A DNA stretch of 9,507 nucleotides, taken from NCBI GenBank assembly GCA_900552085.1, contig URYB01000085.1, positions 1 to 9,507 on the forward strand, written 5' to 3'. Source of the DNA: an uncultured Lachnobacterium sp. (GTDB lineage Bacteria; Bacillota; Clostridia; Lachnospirales; Lachnospiraceae). The notes beneath the pieces were generated by a model. That model was not told where the DNA came from. It did not search any database and saw only the letters and a list, made by a program, of their open reading frames with translations. The position numbers were made by a program, and so were the translations under genes. Below are positions 1-6,391 of the stretch, piece by piece (the first letter of the stretch is position 1; each line of letters opens with the position of its first letter).

Positions 1-440
1 AGATTTTTGTGACCGATGAGGCGTCTGCGCGCACGGTACAGGACTTGTTAAAGAAGGGAACGGAATTTTCTACTGTGGCACAGGACTATAACCGTTCCGG
101 TGAGGTTGACCGGACTGTGGCAAGAGGGGAATATCCGAAAGAAGTGGAGGACATTGCGTTCAATCTCGATAACGATGCATGCTCTGATATGATAGAGGCA
201 GATGGTGGCTACTATTTTATCAAATGCCTGAACAAGATGGACAAAGATCTTACCGAGGCCAATAAGGACACTATCCGTACAAAGAGGGAAAAAGAACAGT
301 TCGAAGATGCATACCAGAAGTTTGTGGATTCTGCGACCTTCCAGTTAAATGAAAGTTTGTGGGATGAGGTTAAACTGGATGATATGCAGTCTTTTACTAC
401 GGACAGTTTCTTTGAAACTTACGATAGATACTTTGAATAA
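1..440 (+). CDS. Parvulin-type peptidyl-prolyl isomerase (PpiC/PrsA-like foldase), C-terminal part
   Basis: The gene is cut by the left edge; the frame is open from base 3 (I-F-V-T-D-E...) to the TAA at 438-440, leaving 145 codons. The visible protein matches the second half of a PpiC rotamase domain: A-x-x-LLKKGTEFSTVAQDYN, a basic RTVARGEYPKEVED segment, AFNLDNDACSDMIEADGGYYFIKC (the usual 'aF.l..g.vS.vi....Gyyi.k' ending). A charged helical tail follows (KDTIRTKREKEQFEDAYQKF) and an acidic, aromatic C-terminus. Family members catalyse proline cis/trans isomerisation and help secreted proteins fold outside the membrane. Whether this one has a signal peptide or lipobox cannot be seen because the N-terminus is missing. 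The PAP2 gene starts only 31 bases downstream with no terminator between, so the two are probably co-transcribed. Family call good; exact gene name uncertain. Confidence 0.8.
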   Translation, partial: IFVTDEASARTVQDLLKKGTEFSTVAQDYNRSGEVDRTVARGEYPKEVEDIAFNLDNDACSDMIEADGGYYFIKCLNKMDKDLTEANKDTIRTKREKEQFEDAYQKFVDSATFQLNESLWDEVKLDDMQSFTTDSFFETYDRYFE

Positions 441-471
441 CTGAAATAATAAAACGAAAGGAAACTGACAG

Positions 472-1005
472 ATGAATTGGGAGTTTGACTGGCTTTATGC
501 GCTGCAGCAGATTCATAATCCGGTTCTTGACCCAATCATGGTAGGATTATCAACTTTGGGAAATGCAGGAATCCTGTGGATCATTGTATCAGTCATTTGC
601 CTGATAAAAAAAGAGACGCGAAGATGTGGCGTACAGATGATCATTTCCATGCTTGTCGTACTTGTGATTGGAAACGGAATCTTAAAGAACCTCGTTTGCA
701 GACAGCGTCCCTGCTGGATCGATCCGACCGTTACGCTGCTTGTCAAGAATCCGAGTGACTATTCATTCCCGTCCGGGCATTCCATGAATAGTTTCACGGC
801 AGCAGTAACCATATGGTTTTATCACAAAAAGGCGGGGGCAGCAGCAATTGCAGTTGCAACGCTGATCGCATTTTCACGCCTGTATAACTTCGTGCATTTT
901 CCGACGGATGTGTTCGCCGGAATTGCAATCGGAAGTATTGTGGCGATCATTGTGAACTACATAATGAAATTACATAAAACAAAAAATGGACTACGCACCA
1001 ATTAA
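472..1005 (+). CDS. PAP2-family membrane phosphatase (undecaprenyl-pyrophosphate / lipid phosphatase type)
   Basis: A 177-residue integral membrane protein holding all three motifs of the PAP2 acid phosphatase superfamily: K72-x6-R79-P80, the FPSGH motif at 99-103 (H103 the proposed acid/base), and S135-R136-x5-H142-x3-D146 (H142 the proposed phosphoryl-accepting nucleophile). Hydrophobic segments lie near residues 31-45, 54-72, 105-117, 120-135 and 146-165. The small size and the sequence between motifs fit the bacterial group containing BcrC/YbjG undecaprenyl-pyrophosphate phosphatases and phosphatidylglycerophosphatases. The exact lipid substrate cannot be read from sequence. The start is supported by AAAGGA at 457-462, nine bases before the ATG. 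The TAA stop lies inside the loop of the downstream terminator. It probably forms an operon with the foldase upstream; both act at the envelope. Confidence 0.9.
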   Translation: MNWEFDWLYALQQIHNPVLDPIMVGLSTLGNAGILWIIVSVICLIKKETRRCGVQMIISMLVVLVIGNGILKNLVCRQRPCWIDPTVTLLVKNPSDYSFPSGHSMNSFTAAVTIWFYHKKAGAAAIAVATLIAFSRLYNFVHFPTDVFAGIAIGSIVAIIVNYIMKLHKTKNGLRTN

Positions 1006-1025
1006 AGTGCATAGTCCATTTTTTT
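981..1025. terminator. Bidirectional rho-independent terminator between the PAP2 gene and htpG
   Basis: A 13-bp stem (986-998 with 1007-1019) closes an 8-base loop. It is flanked by A981-985 on one side and a T run (1020-1025) on the other, which extend the stem and give a U tract on both strands. The single imperfect pair (C994/A1011 on the plus strand) becomes a G-U wobble in the minus-strand RNA, so the hairpin is slightly better for htpG. The PAP2 stop codon (1003-1005) sits in the loop and the htpG stop is only 10 bases beyond the tail. Confidence 0.9.
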
Positions 1026-1034
1026 GTGACAAAT

Positions 1035-3113
1035 TTATTTTGTGAGCAGCAACATAATTTCATTACTTCTCTTTACAAACTTGCTCATTGCATCCGCAGA
1101 CAATGGCTGGTTGGAAAGCATAGCCAGATCATACAGCTGCTCTGCAAACATGGAAGCATGCTCGCCGTCTTTGTTTTCGAACAGATATTTTACCAATGCA
1201 TTGTTTGCATTCAGGGTAAGTGTCTGGTCTGCTGCAAACATGTTCGGATCCATACCGCCCATGCCACCGGCAGCATACATCTTCATCATATCCTGCATAC
1301 GTCTTCCCTGCTCGGAAAGAGTAAGGATAGAAGCAACATCTGCATCTTTTAAAGATTCCACCTTTACAGTCAGTTTATCGTTGTTCAAAGTCTTTTTGAA
1401 CAGATCGGAGAGTGTGGTAGTCTCTTCGGTGAGATCCGCGGTATCATCACTCTTTAACGCATCTGTGACATCTGCATCGATACGTTTGAACTGATAATGC
1501 TCGTTTCGCTGTTCAAGCTGTGTGATGAATGAAGTATCGATGTTATGGTCTAAGATTACAGCGTTCATATTCTGTTCTTTGAACATCTTGATATACTGAC
1601 CCTGCTGTACCTTATCTGTTACGTAGTAGATTGTGCTGCGTTCCGGTTCTTTTTCTTCTGCAGCATCGTCGGCTTTGCTTTCTTCTGCTGCATCATCAGC
1701 CTTGGAATCCTCGGTTTCTTTCTTTTCTTCTTCTACAGGAACAAGGAGTTCCGGCAGAGTCTGATACTTGTCGTTGATATCCTTGAAGAGAATGTAATCA
1801 TTCATCTTATCGCAGAACTTGGTATCTTTTAAGCAGCCGTATTTGATAAATGGACTGATGTCATCCCAGTATTTTTCGTAGGCTTCTTTTTCCGTCTTGC
1901 ACATACCGATCAGCTTGTCGGCAACTTTCTTTGTAATGTATTCGGAAATCTTCTTTACAAATCCATCATTCTGCAGAGCGGAACGGGAAACGTTCAGTGG
2001 AAGATCCGGACAATCGATCACACCCTTTAAGAGCATTAAAAATTCCGGAATGACTTCCTTAATGTTGTCTGCGATAAATACCTGATTGTTGTACAGCTTA
2101 ATGGTTCCTTCGATGGAATCATATTCGGTATTGATCTTCGGGAAGTAGAGGATACCCTTTAAGTTGAATGGATAATCCATGTTCAGATGAATCCAGAACA
2201 AAGGCTCTTTGTAATCCATAAATACTTTGCGGTAAAATTCTTTGTATTCATCGTCGGTACACTCACTCGGGCTCTTGGTCCAAAGTGGCTGTGTATCATT
2301 CAATGATACCGGACGTTTTACGATTTTTAACTTATCTTTGGCAGGGGAAACTTCTACGACTTCCTTTTCACCATTTTCGTTTTCCTTTTCCTCTGTCTTG
2401 GCTTCCTCGTGGATTTCCTCTACAACGGTATCGGTATCCAGTTTGTCTTCCTTGTCAATTGTCTCATATTCTTCCGGAGCGTTGGCTTTGCTCAGATAAA
2501 TCTCAGTAGGCATGAAAGAGCAGTATTTCTCGATTACTTCACGCGCACGGTATTCGTTGGCAAATTCCAGACAATCCTCGTTTAAGAATAAAGTGATTTC
2601 GGTACCGACACCTTCTTTGGTTCCGTCGGACATATCGAATTCCGTGCCACCGTCACTTGCCCAGTGAACCGCTGTAGCACCTTCTTTATAAGAAAGTGTA
2701 TCGATGGTAACTTCGTCTGCAACCATGAATGCAGAATAGAAACCTAAACCAAAGTGTCCAATAATCTGATCGGCATCGGATTTGTCTTTGTATTTCTCTA
2801 CGAAATCAGTTGCACCGGAAAAAGCGACCTGATTGATATATTCCTCGACTTCCTCTGCGGTCATTCCAAGACCGTTATCGATGAATTTCAGAGTCTTTTC
2901 TTCTGGATTTACAATTACCTGAATCTTGGCTTTGTAATCAGCAGGGAGAGTGTATTCCCCGATCATATCCAGTTTCTTTAATTTGGTAATGGCGTCACAG
3001 CCGTTGGAAATCAATTCACGATAGAAGATATCGTGGTCAGAATATAACCATTTTTTAATGATAGGAAACAGATTATCGCTATCAATTGATAAAGTACCAT
3101 GTTTATTTGTCAT
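1035..3113 (-). CDS. htpG: Hsp90-family molecular chaperone HtpG
   Basis: An ATP-dependent cytosolic chaperone, 692 residues against about 625 in E. coli HtpG. The N-terminal GHKL ATPase domain shows E33-LIS-N37-GC-D40, DNGLGM (79-84) and lid motif GHFGLGF (119-125). A charged linker covers about 228-258. The middle domain has the NVSRSALQ motif at 374-381, with R377 the expected ATP-contacting arginine. The C-terminal dimerisation domain runs from about 560 and includes a Met-rich stretch (606-625). Most of the extra length is a Glu/Lys/Asp/Ala-rich insert at about 460-491, just before STIYYVTD, where E. coli has only a short loop. It contains a nine-residue repeat. The start is backed by AAAGGAGAT (3131-3123 on the minus strand), nine bases before the ATG. 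A sigma-A promoter and a perfect CIRCE operator lie upstream, so HrcA control is likely. It is convergent with the PAP2 gene. Confidence 0.97.
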   Translation of the reverse strand: MTNKHGTLSIDSDNLFPIIKKWLYSDHDIFYRELISNGCDAITKLKKLDMIGEYTLPADYKAKIQVIVNPEEKTLKFIDNGLGMTAEEVEEYINQVAFSGATDFVEKYKDKSDADQIIGHFGLGFYSAFMVADEVTIDTLSYKEGATAVHWASDGGTEFDMSDGTKEGVGTEITLFLNEDCLEFANEYRAREVIEKYCSFMPTEIYLSKANAPEEYETIDKEDKLDTDTVVEEIHEEAKTEEKENENGEKEVVEVSPAKDKLKIVKRPVSLNDTQPLWTKSPSECTDDEYKEFYRKVFMDYKEPLFWIHLNMDYPFNLKGILYFPKINTEYDSIEGTIKLYNNQVFIADNIKEVIPEFLMLLKGVIDCPDLPLNVSRSALQNDGFVKKISEYITKKVADKLIGMCKTEKEAYEKYWDDISPFIKYGCLKDTKFCDKMNDYILFKDINDKYQTLPELLVPVEEEKKETEDSKADDAAEESKADDAAEEKEPERSTIYYVTDKVQQGQYIKMFKEQNMNAVILDHNIDTSFITQLEQRNEHYQFKRIDADVTDALKSDDTADLTEETTTLSDLFKKTLNNDKLTVKVESLKDADVASILTLSEQGRRMQDMMKMYAAGGMGGMDPNMFAADQTLTLNANNALVKYLFENKDGEHASMFAEQLYDLAMLSNQPLSADAMSKFVKRSNEIMLLLTK
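1654..1707 (-). repeat. 27-bp tandem duplication inside htpG
   Basis: Two adjacent 27-base units (1654-1680 and 1681-1707) agree at 20 of 27 positions and encode two copies of a (E/D)SKADDAAE nonapeptide in the acidic insert of HtpG. The frame is kept. Several differences are third-position changes (for example the GAC/GAT and GCC/GCT choices), suggesting an old duplication under protein-level constraint rather than a fresh slippage event. Confidence 0.75.
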
Positions 3114-3161
3114 TGTATATGCATCTCCTTTGTTTTAATTCGTAAGTATTCGATACAAAAA

Positions 3162-3190
3162 ATGATATATCTGCAATTTGGAAAAGTCAA
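3162..3190 (-). promoter_or_regulatory. Sigma-A-type promoter of htpG
   Basis: On the minus strand TTGACT (3190-3185) is followed after exactly 17 bases by TATCAT (3167-3162): five of six matches to the -35 consensus and four to five of six to the -10. Transcription would start near 3155, giving a leader of about 40 bases that ends in the AAAGGAGAT ribosome binding site. It is the best promoter-like sequence upstream of htpG. Confidence 0.75.
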
Positions 3191-3197
3191 TAGAAAA

Positions 3198-3224
3198 TTA
3201 GCACTCTTTTTAAATGAGTGCTAA
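3198..3224. promoter_or_regulatory. CIRCE operator (HrcA binding site)
   Basis: TTAGCACTC (3198-3206), a 9-base spacer (3207-3215) and GAGTGCTAA (3216-3224) match the classical CIRCE consensus at all 18 arm positions. CIRCE is bound by the heat-labile repressor HrcA and normally controls groESL and the hrcA-grpE-dnaK operon. Here it lies seven bases upstream of the htpG -35 box, and about 62 bases upstream of the -35 of the divergent thioesterase gene. htpG is therefore the likelier target. The position upstream of the promoter core, instead of between the start point and the ribosome binding site, is less usual. Confidence 0.95.
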
Positions 3225-3286
3225 CAAGAACGCCGGAAACGGCAGAAAATAGGGCATTTCCTTATTTCTAAAAAGTTTATAAACTG

Positions 3287-3315
3287 TGGACATCAGGCAG
3301 AAAAAATGGTACCAT
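3287..3315 (+). promoter_or_regulatory. Candidate promoter of the thioesterase-nuclease pair
   Basis: TGGACA (3287-3292) and TACCAT (3310-3315) are spaced by 17 bases. The -10 is preceded by TGG (3307-3309), the extended -10 signature. The -10 lies inside a perfect 10-bp palindrome (3306-3315). A transcript would begin near 3322 and reach the AAAAAGGAG ribosome binding site at 3335-3343. The match is moderate, so the call is tentative. Confidence 0.5.
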
Positions 3316-3352
3316 AGTATGCGGTAAATTTTAGAAAAAGGAGTATTACGAT

Positions 3353-3742
3353 ATGTTAAAAGAAGGCATAAAAGGTACACAGGAAGTCGTTGTATCTGAG
3401 AAAAATACAGCCAAAACAATGGGAAGCGGTGCATTGGATGTATTCGCAACACCGGCGATGATCGCTTTGATGGAGAAGACAGCATGGGAAAGTGTACAGC
3501 CTTATCTGGAAGAAGGAAGCGGAACCGTTGGAACACTTATGAATGTAAAACATGTGGCTGCATCTCCGGTAGGAATGAAAATTACATGTGAGACAGAACT
3601 TGTAAAAGTAGACGGACGCGCCCTTACATTTACAGTGAAAGCTTTTGATGAAGCCGGACTGATCGGAGAGGGAGAGCATGAGCGCTTTGTAGTCTTTAAT
3701 GATAAATTTCAGGCAAAGGCAGATGCAAAACTGCAGAAATAA
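3353..3742 (+). CDS. FlK-like hot-dog fold acyl-CoA thioesterase
   Basis: A 129-residue single-domain cytosolic protein with the hot-dog thioesterase pattern. T33, E41 and H67 have the same spacing (8 and 26) as the catalytic Thr42, Glu50 and His76 of fluoroacetyl-CoA thioesterase FlK of Streptomyces cattleya. With the same offset of 9, G60 and R111 fall on FlK Gly69 and Arg120. The local motifs ATPAMIALMEKTAW and NVKHVAASPVG are typical of the family. The FlK lid residues Phe33 and Phe36 would fall on G24 and A27, so fluoroacetyl-CoA specificity is not expected; the acyl substrate is unknown. Hydrolysis of a short acyl-CoA, or binding only, are both possible. The start has AAAAAGGAG nine bases upstream. 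The stop overlaps the next ATG by one base (TAATG), implying translational coupling to the nuclease-like gene. Confidence 0.85.
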   Translation: MLKEGIKGTQEVVVSEKNTAKTMGSGALDVFATPAMIALMEKTAWESVQPYLEEGSGTVGTLMNVKHVAASPVGMKITCETELVKVDGRALTFTVKAFDEAGLIGEGEHERFVVFNDKFQAKADAKLQK

Positions 3743-4374
3743 TGTTATACGATAAAGATATCCGGGAGCCTCTTTTTGAATTTCTGGAAGAGACGTACGG
3801 AAAAGTCAGACTTTTGGAAGAACAGGTGATGGGACAGTCACGCGCGGATATTGTCATGGTTGTTCCGGATGCGTTGTATGGAATCGAAATTAAAAGCGAT
3901 GCAGATTCTTATGTGCGGCTGGAGCGGCAGATTCAGGATTATGATCGGTATTATGATTACAATTATGTCGTTGTGGGTACGAAGCATGGAGCGCATATTG
4001 CAGAACATGTCCCGGAACACTGGGGAATCATAACCGTGGAACAGACGGAGACGGGCATTGATTTTTACAGGATGCGTGAACCAAAATTAAATCCTGACAT
4101 GCAGTGGACGAACAAAATTGAAATTTTGTGGAGACCGGAACTGGCGCATATTCAGGAGCTGAATGAGATGCCTGCCTATAAAGCCAAAAGTAAGCGCTTT
4201 GTGGCCGATAAGATTGTGGAAATGGTACCGAAAGAGCGTCTGGCATTACAGCTTTCAGAGGAACTTTTCGAACGTGATTACACGAAAATATGGGAGACAA
4301 TCCAGGCATACCGCGTAGAGAACGGACAGAAGCCGAGAAGACGCCGCAGACGCAGAAAAATCAAGAAAAAATAA
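3742..4374 (+). CDS. PD-(D/E)XK nuclease-like protein (sce7726-type) with poly-Arg tail
   Basis: A 210-residue protein opening with DIREPLFEFLEE, then D36 in RADIVMV, E49-I-K51 in YGIEIKS and Q63 in RLERQIQDYDRYYDY, followed by a hydrophobic strand (YVVVG, 75-79). This order (helix with acidic residues, D, E-x-K, Q on the next helix) is the PD-(D/E)XK nuclease core and resembles the sce7726 family, whose role is not established. A helical C-terminal half (about 140-195) precedes a very basic tail, seven Arg then KIKKK at 199-210, which would bind nucleic acid. No helicase, methylase or restriction partner is nearby. It overlaps the thioesterase stop by one base and so depends on its promoter and probably its translation. 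Catalytic residues look intact, so activity on DNA is plausible, but the substrate is unknown. Family call is by motif and overall look only. Confidence 0.7.
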   Translation: MLYDKDIREPLFEFLEETYGKVRLLEEQVMGQSRADIVMVVPDALYGIEIKSDADSYVRLERQIQDYDRYYDYNYVVVGTKHGAHIAEHVPEHWGIITVEQTETGIDFYRMREPKLNPDMQWTNKIEILWRPELAHIQELNEMPAYKAKSKRFVADKIVEMVPKERLALQLSEELFERDYTKIWETIQAYRVENGQKPRRRRRRRKIKKK

Positions 4375-4375
4375 G

Positions 4376-4403
4376 TGGAAGCCGGCAAAAATCATGGTAT
4401 AAT
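4376..4403 (+). promoter_or_regulatory. Extended -10 promoter of the diguanylate cyclase gene
   Basis: A perfect TATAAT at 4398-4403 is preceded by TGG (4395-4397), forming an extended -10. The -35 region is poor (TGGAAG at 4376-4381, 16-base spacer), as is common for extended -10 promoters. Transcription would begin near 4410, downstream of the in-frame GTG at 4375 and upstream of the ATG at 4456. This supports the ATG as the real start and gives a gene unit separate from the nuclease-like gene. Confidence 0.7.
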
Positions 4404-4455
4404 AAAAGAAAAGGACGAAGGTCAAAAAAGATGTTCGAAGGCAGGGAATTTACAT

Positions 4456-6285
4456 ATGAAGATAGCGGTTTTTGTGACAGGATGGAACAAAGAATATCTG
4501 CGCTATTTATATGGTGGACTGGTTAATGCGCAGAATAAATTTGGAGATGAAATTGACATATATACTTGTTATGCGAAACTTGGTTCGGGAAACAGTGTTG
4601 ATAAGTCAGAATTTTCATTTTTTAAACTTGCAAATTTAAAAGAGTATGATGGCATTATATTTCCGAGCACTACAGTCAAAGAAGGCGACATTAAAAATAA
4701 AATGATCGAATGGATACTGGATAGTGGAAGGCCTTGTGTGACTTTGGAAGAATTGATCCCATATATGTCTAGTGCCGGAATGAATCAGTGGAATGGTATG
4801 CAGGACATGGTAGACCATCTTTTTACAGTACATGGAATTCGTACCTTTGGTTTTTTGGGTGGTTATACGGATACCTGTGAGGCAGATTTACGAAAAAATG
4901 CGACCGTGGATTACATAGAAAAACATGGACTTGTCATGATGCCACAGTGGATACGTGATGGAATTTATGAGTATAGTGACGGCATGGAGTATGCCACAGA
5001 TCTGTTACTTGCTTATGAACAGCACAAAGAAATTCCACAGGCGGTCGTCTGTGCAAATGATGTTATGGCAGCGGGAATTATTGATGGTTTGTCGGATACA
5101 CCTTTACAAAATAAGATTGCAGTAACCGGATTTGATCATTATTATGATGGAGAACTCTTTTCCCCAACGATTACTTCTATTCGGAGACCAAGGGAAGAAG
5201 TCGCTTTTGACGGAGTGAAGCTGTTACATGAGATGGTGGAAAAAAAATATGCAAATCCTATTCACAGGGATAGTCCGTACAAAATTATTATCGGGCGAAC
5301 ATGTGGATGCCAAAATGTTCATGAGGCGGAAGATAATACTGCTTTTCGTAAAAAGATGTTCACGAAAATGTTTCAGGAACGACAGATTTGTGCGCAACTT
5401 GATTCTATGGAAGAATCAATTGCAGGTCAGGTTTCTTTAGATCAGCTTTTGGACAAGGTGGCTGATTTCCTCGAAAAGAATGGGGCACAAATGGTTCAAA
5501 TTTTGCTTTCGGGAGATTTACTTTCTCACAAGGAACACAGTTATCGAAGCTGTCAGCATCTTGTACTTGATCGGAAAAAAGAAGGGCAGGACAGTAGCCA
5601 GATTCGGGTATTTATGCCACTTCATTATCAGCAACATCAGATGGGCTACTGTAAGGTTGTTGGTATGGATAAGATATTTGAAAATGGTTTGCTAGAGGCT
5701 TTTTTCCGGACAACCTGCTATGCCATGGAAAATTATATTCAAAGACAGCAGTATGCTATTGTGAATCAGAAGTTGCAGAAACTGTATCGAATCGACCAGT
5801 TGACGGGAATTTATAACCGTTTCGGAATGGAAGATCTTGGACAGGAGTTTTATCATAGTAACTGTTCGAAAAAGCGAAATACCATATTTATTTTATGTGA
5901 TATTAATCGGTTAAAATATATTAATGACACTTATGGACATCAGGCTGGTGATTGGGCGATTCAGACAACAGGCAGAGCTTTGGCAGCATTAGAGAGTGAA
6001 CAAAGTATTGCATTTCGATATGGCGGAGATGAATTTGTATTTCTGACTGTGGAAGGCAGTGGTGTGGATGAAAAATTGATCCGAATGAAATTGGAAGAAC
6101 TTTGTCACGATTCTCCAATGAAAGAAAAATTAGAAATCAGCATTGGCAAAATTGTGGCATCCTGGAGAGAACCTGAGGATATGGATACATATCTTGACCG
6201 TGCGGATGAGGCAATGTATCAGGAAAAGAAACAGTATTATGAGCAAAATCACATAGAAAGAAGACGCCAGAGTGACAGAGACTGA
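4456..6285 (+). CDS. Diguanylate cyclase with N-terminal LacI/GalR-type ligand-binding domain
   Basis: A 609-residue cytosolic protein without signal peptide or membrane segment. Residues 1-285 resemble the periplasmic-binding-protein-like domain of LacI/GalR regulators (MKIAVFVTGWN start, FGFLGGYTD, AVVCANDVMAAGI, VTGFDHYYDGELFSPTITSIRRP), with no HTH before it, ending in GRTCGC (280-285). A poorly recognised, perhaps GAF-like region covers about 300-430. The GGDEF domain (about 440-600) has DQLTGIYNR from 447, DINRLKYINDTYGHQAGD, and an intact GGDEF active-site motif at 523-527. The c-di-GMP inhibitory I-site (RxxD five residues before GGDEF) is absent; the four residues there are SEQS. It probably makes c-di-GMP from GTP in response to a small ligand, perhaps a sugar. 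The start is the ATG at 4456 (AGGGA at 4443-4447). A GTG 27 codons upstream is in frame but lies before the promoter. Confidence 0.9.
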   Translation: MKIAVFVTGWNKEYLRYLYGGLVNAQNKFGDEIDIYTCYAKLGSGNSVDKSEFSFFKLANLKEYDGIIFPSTTVKEGDIKNKMIEWILDSGRPCVTLEELIPYMSSAGMNQWNGMQDMVDHLFTVHGIRTFGFLGGYTDTCEADLRKNATVDYIEKHGLVMMPQWIRDGIYEYSDGMEYATDLLLAYEQHKEIPQAVVCANDVMAAGIIDGLSDTPLQNKIAVTGFDHYYDGELFSPTITSIRRPREEVAFDGVKLLHEMVEKKYANPIHRDSPYKIIIGRTCGCQNVHEAEDNTAFRKKMFTKMFQERQICAQLDSMEESIAGQVSLDQLLDKVADFLEKNGAQMVQILLSGDLLSHKEHSYRSCQHLVLDRKKEGQDSSQIRVFMPLHYQQHQMGYCKVVGMDKIFENGLLEAFFRTTCYAMENYIQRQQYAIVNQKLQKLYRIDQLTGIYNRFGMEDLGQEFYHSNCSKKRNTIFILCDINRLKYINDTYGHQAGDWAIQTTGRALAALESEQSIAFRYGGDEFVFLTVEGSGVDEKLIRMKLEELCHDSPMKEKLEISIGKIVASWREPEDMDTYLDRADEAMYQEKKQYYEQNHIERRRQSDRD

Positions 6286-6340
6286 TTATGTAAATATTTG
6301 AATATTAAAAAAAATCAACTAAATTGTTTAAATTTAATCA

Positions 6341-6368
6341 TTGAATATATCAACAACTGTGATAAAAT
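6341..6368 (+). promoter_or_regulatory. Candidate promoter of leuA
   Basis: TTGAAT (6341-6346) and TAAAAT (6363-6368) are separated by 16 bases, and TGA (6360-6362) before the -10 supplies an extended -10 element. Transcription would begin near 6375, giving a leader of about 40 bases with AGAGGAA (6405-6411) before the ATG. Such a short leader has no room for a T-box or leader peptide. AT-rich sequence upstream (6299-6340) could act as an UP element. Tentative because the whole region is AT-rich. Confidence 0.5.
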
Positions 6369-6391
6369 TCTATCATAGTTGTTGATATATT
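6344..6391. repeat. 21-bp inverted repeat before leuA: possible operator and/or terminator
   Basis: The arms are 6344-6364 and 6371-6391, separated by the 6-base loop AAATTC. Only one position departs from perfect symmetry (G6359 with T6376), and that is a G-U pair in the plus-strand RNA, so read-through RNA from the cyclase gene would form an unbroken 21-bp stem. T-rich sequence follows (6391-6399, interrupted by AA). It can therefore be the terminator of the cyclase gene. The dyad also spans the candidate leuA -10 and presumed start point, the place for a repressor operator. The two roles are compatible. Its length and symmetry exceed an ordinary terminator and its tail is weaker. Confidence 0.8.

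Noticed and set aside
1042..1494. Plus-strand open frame (150 codons) opposite the 3' end of htpG.
   Set aside because: It is the shadow of the HtpG C-terminal domain; its Ser/Phe-rich composition is what antisense reading of Glu/Lys-rich codons produces.
3306..3315. TGGTACC within the thioesterase upstream region as part of a T-box antiterminator.
   Set aside because: The surrounding T-box sequence and any terminator/antiterminator stems are missing; it is a simple 10-bp palindrome overlapping a -10 candidate.
4375..4455. In-frame GTG at 4375 as the start of the cyclase gene, directly after the nuclease-like stop.
   Set aside because: It has no ribosome binding site of its own, the added 27 residues are polar and unlike the family start, and a perfect extended -10 lies downstream of it. 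The ATG at 4456 opens directly into the first strand of the LacI-type domain.
6293..6306. AATATT-TG-AATATT just after the cyclase stop as a terminator or operator.
   Set aside because: The stem is short, entirely A/T and has a two-base centre; it cannot form a stable hairpin, and the nearby run is of A rather than T on the plus strand.
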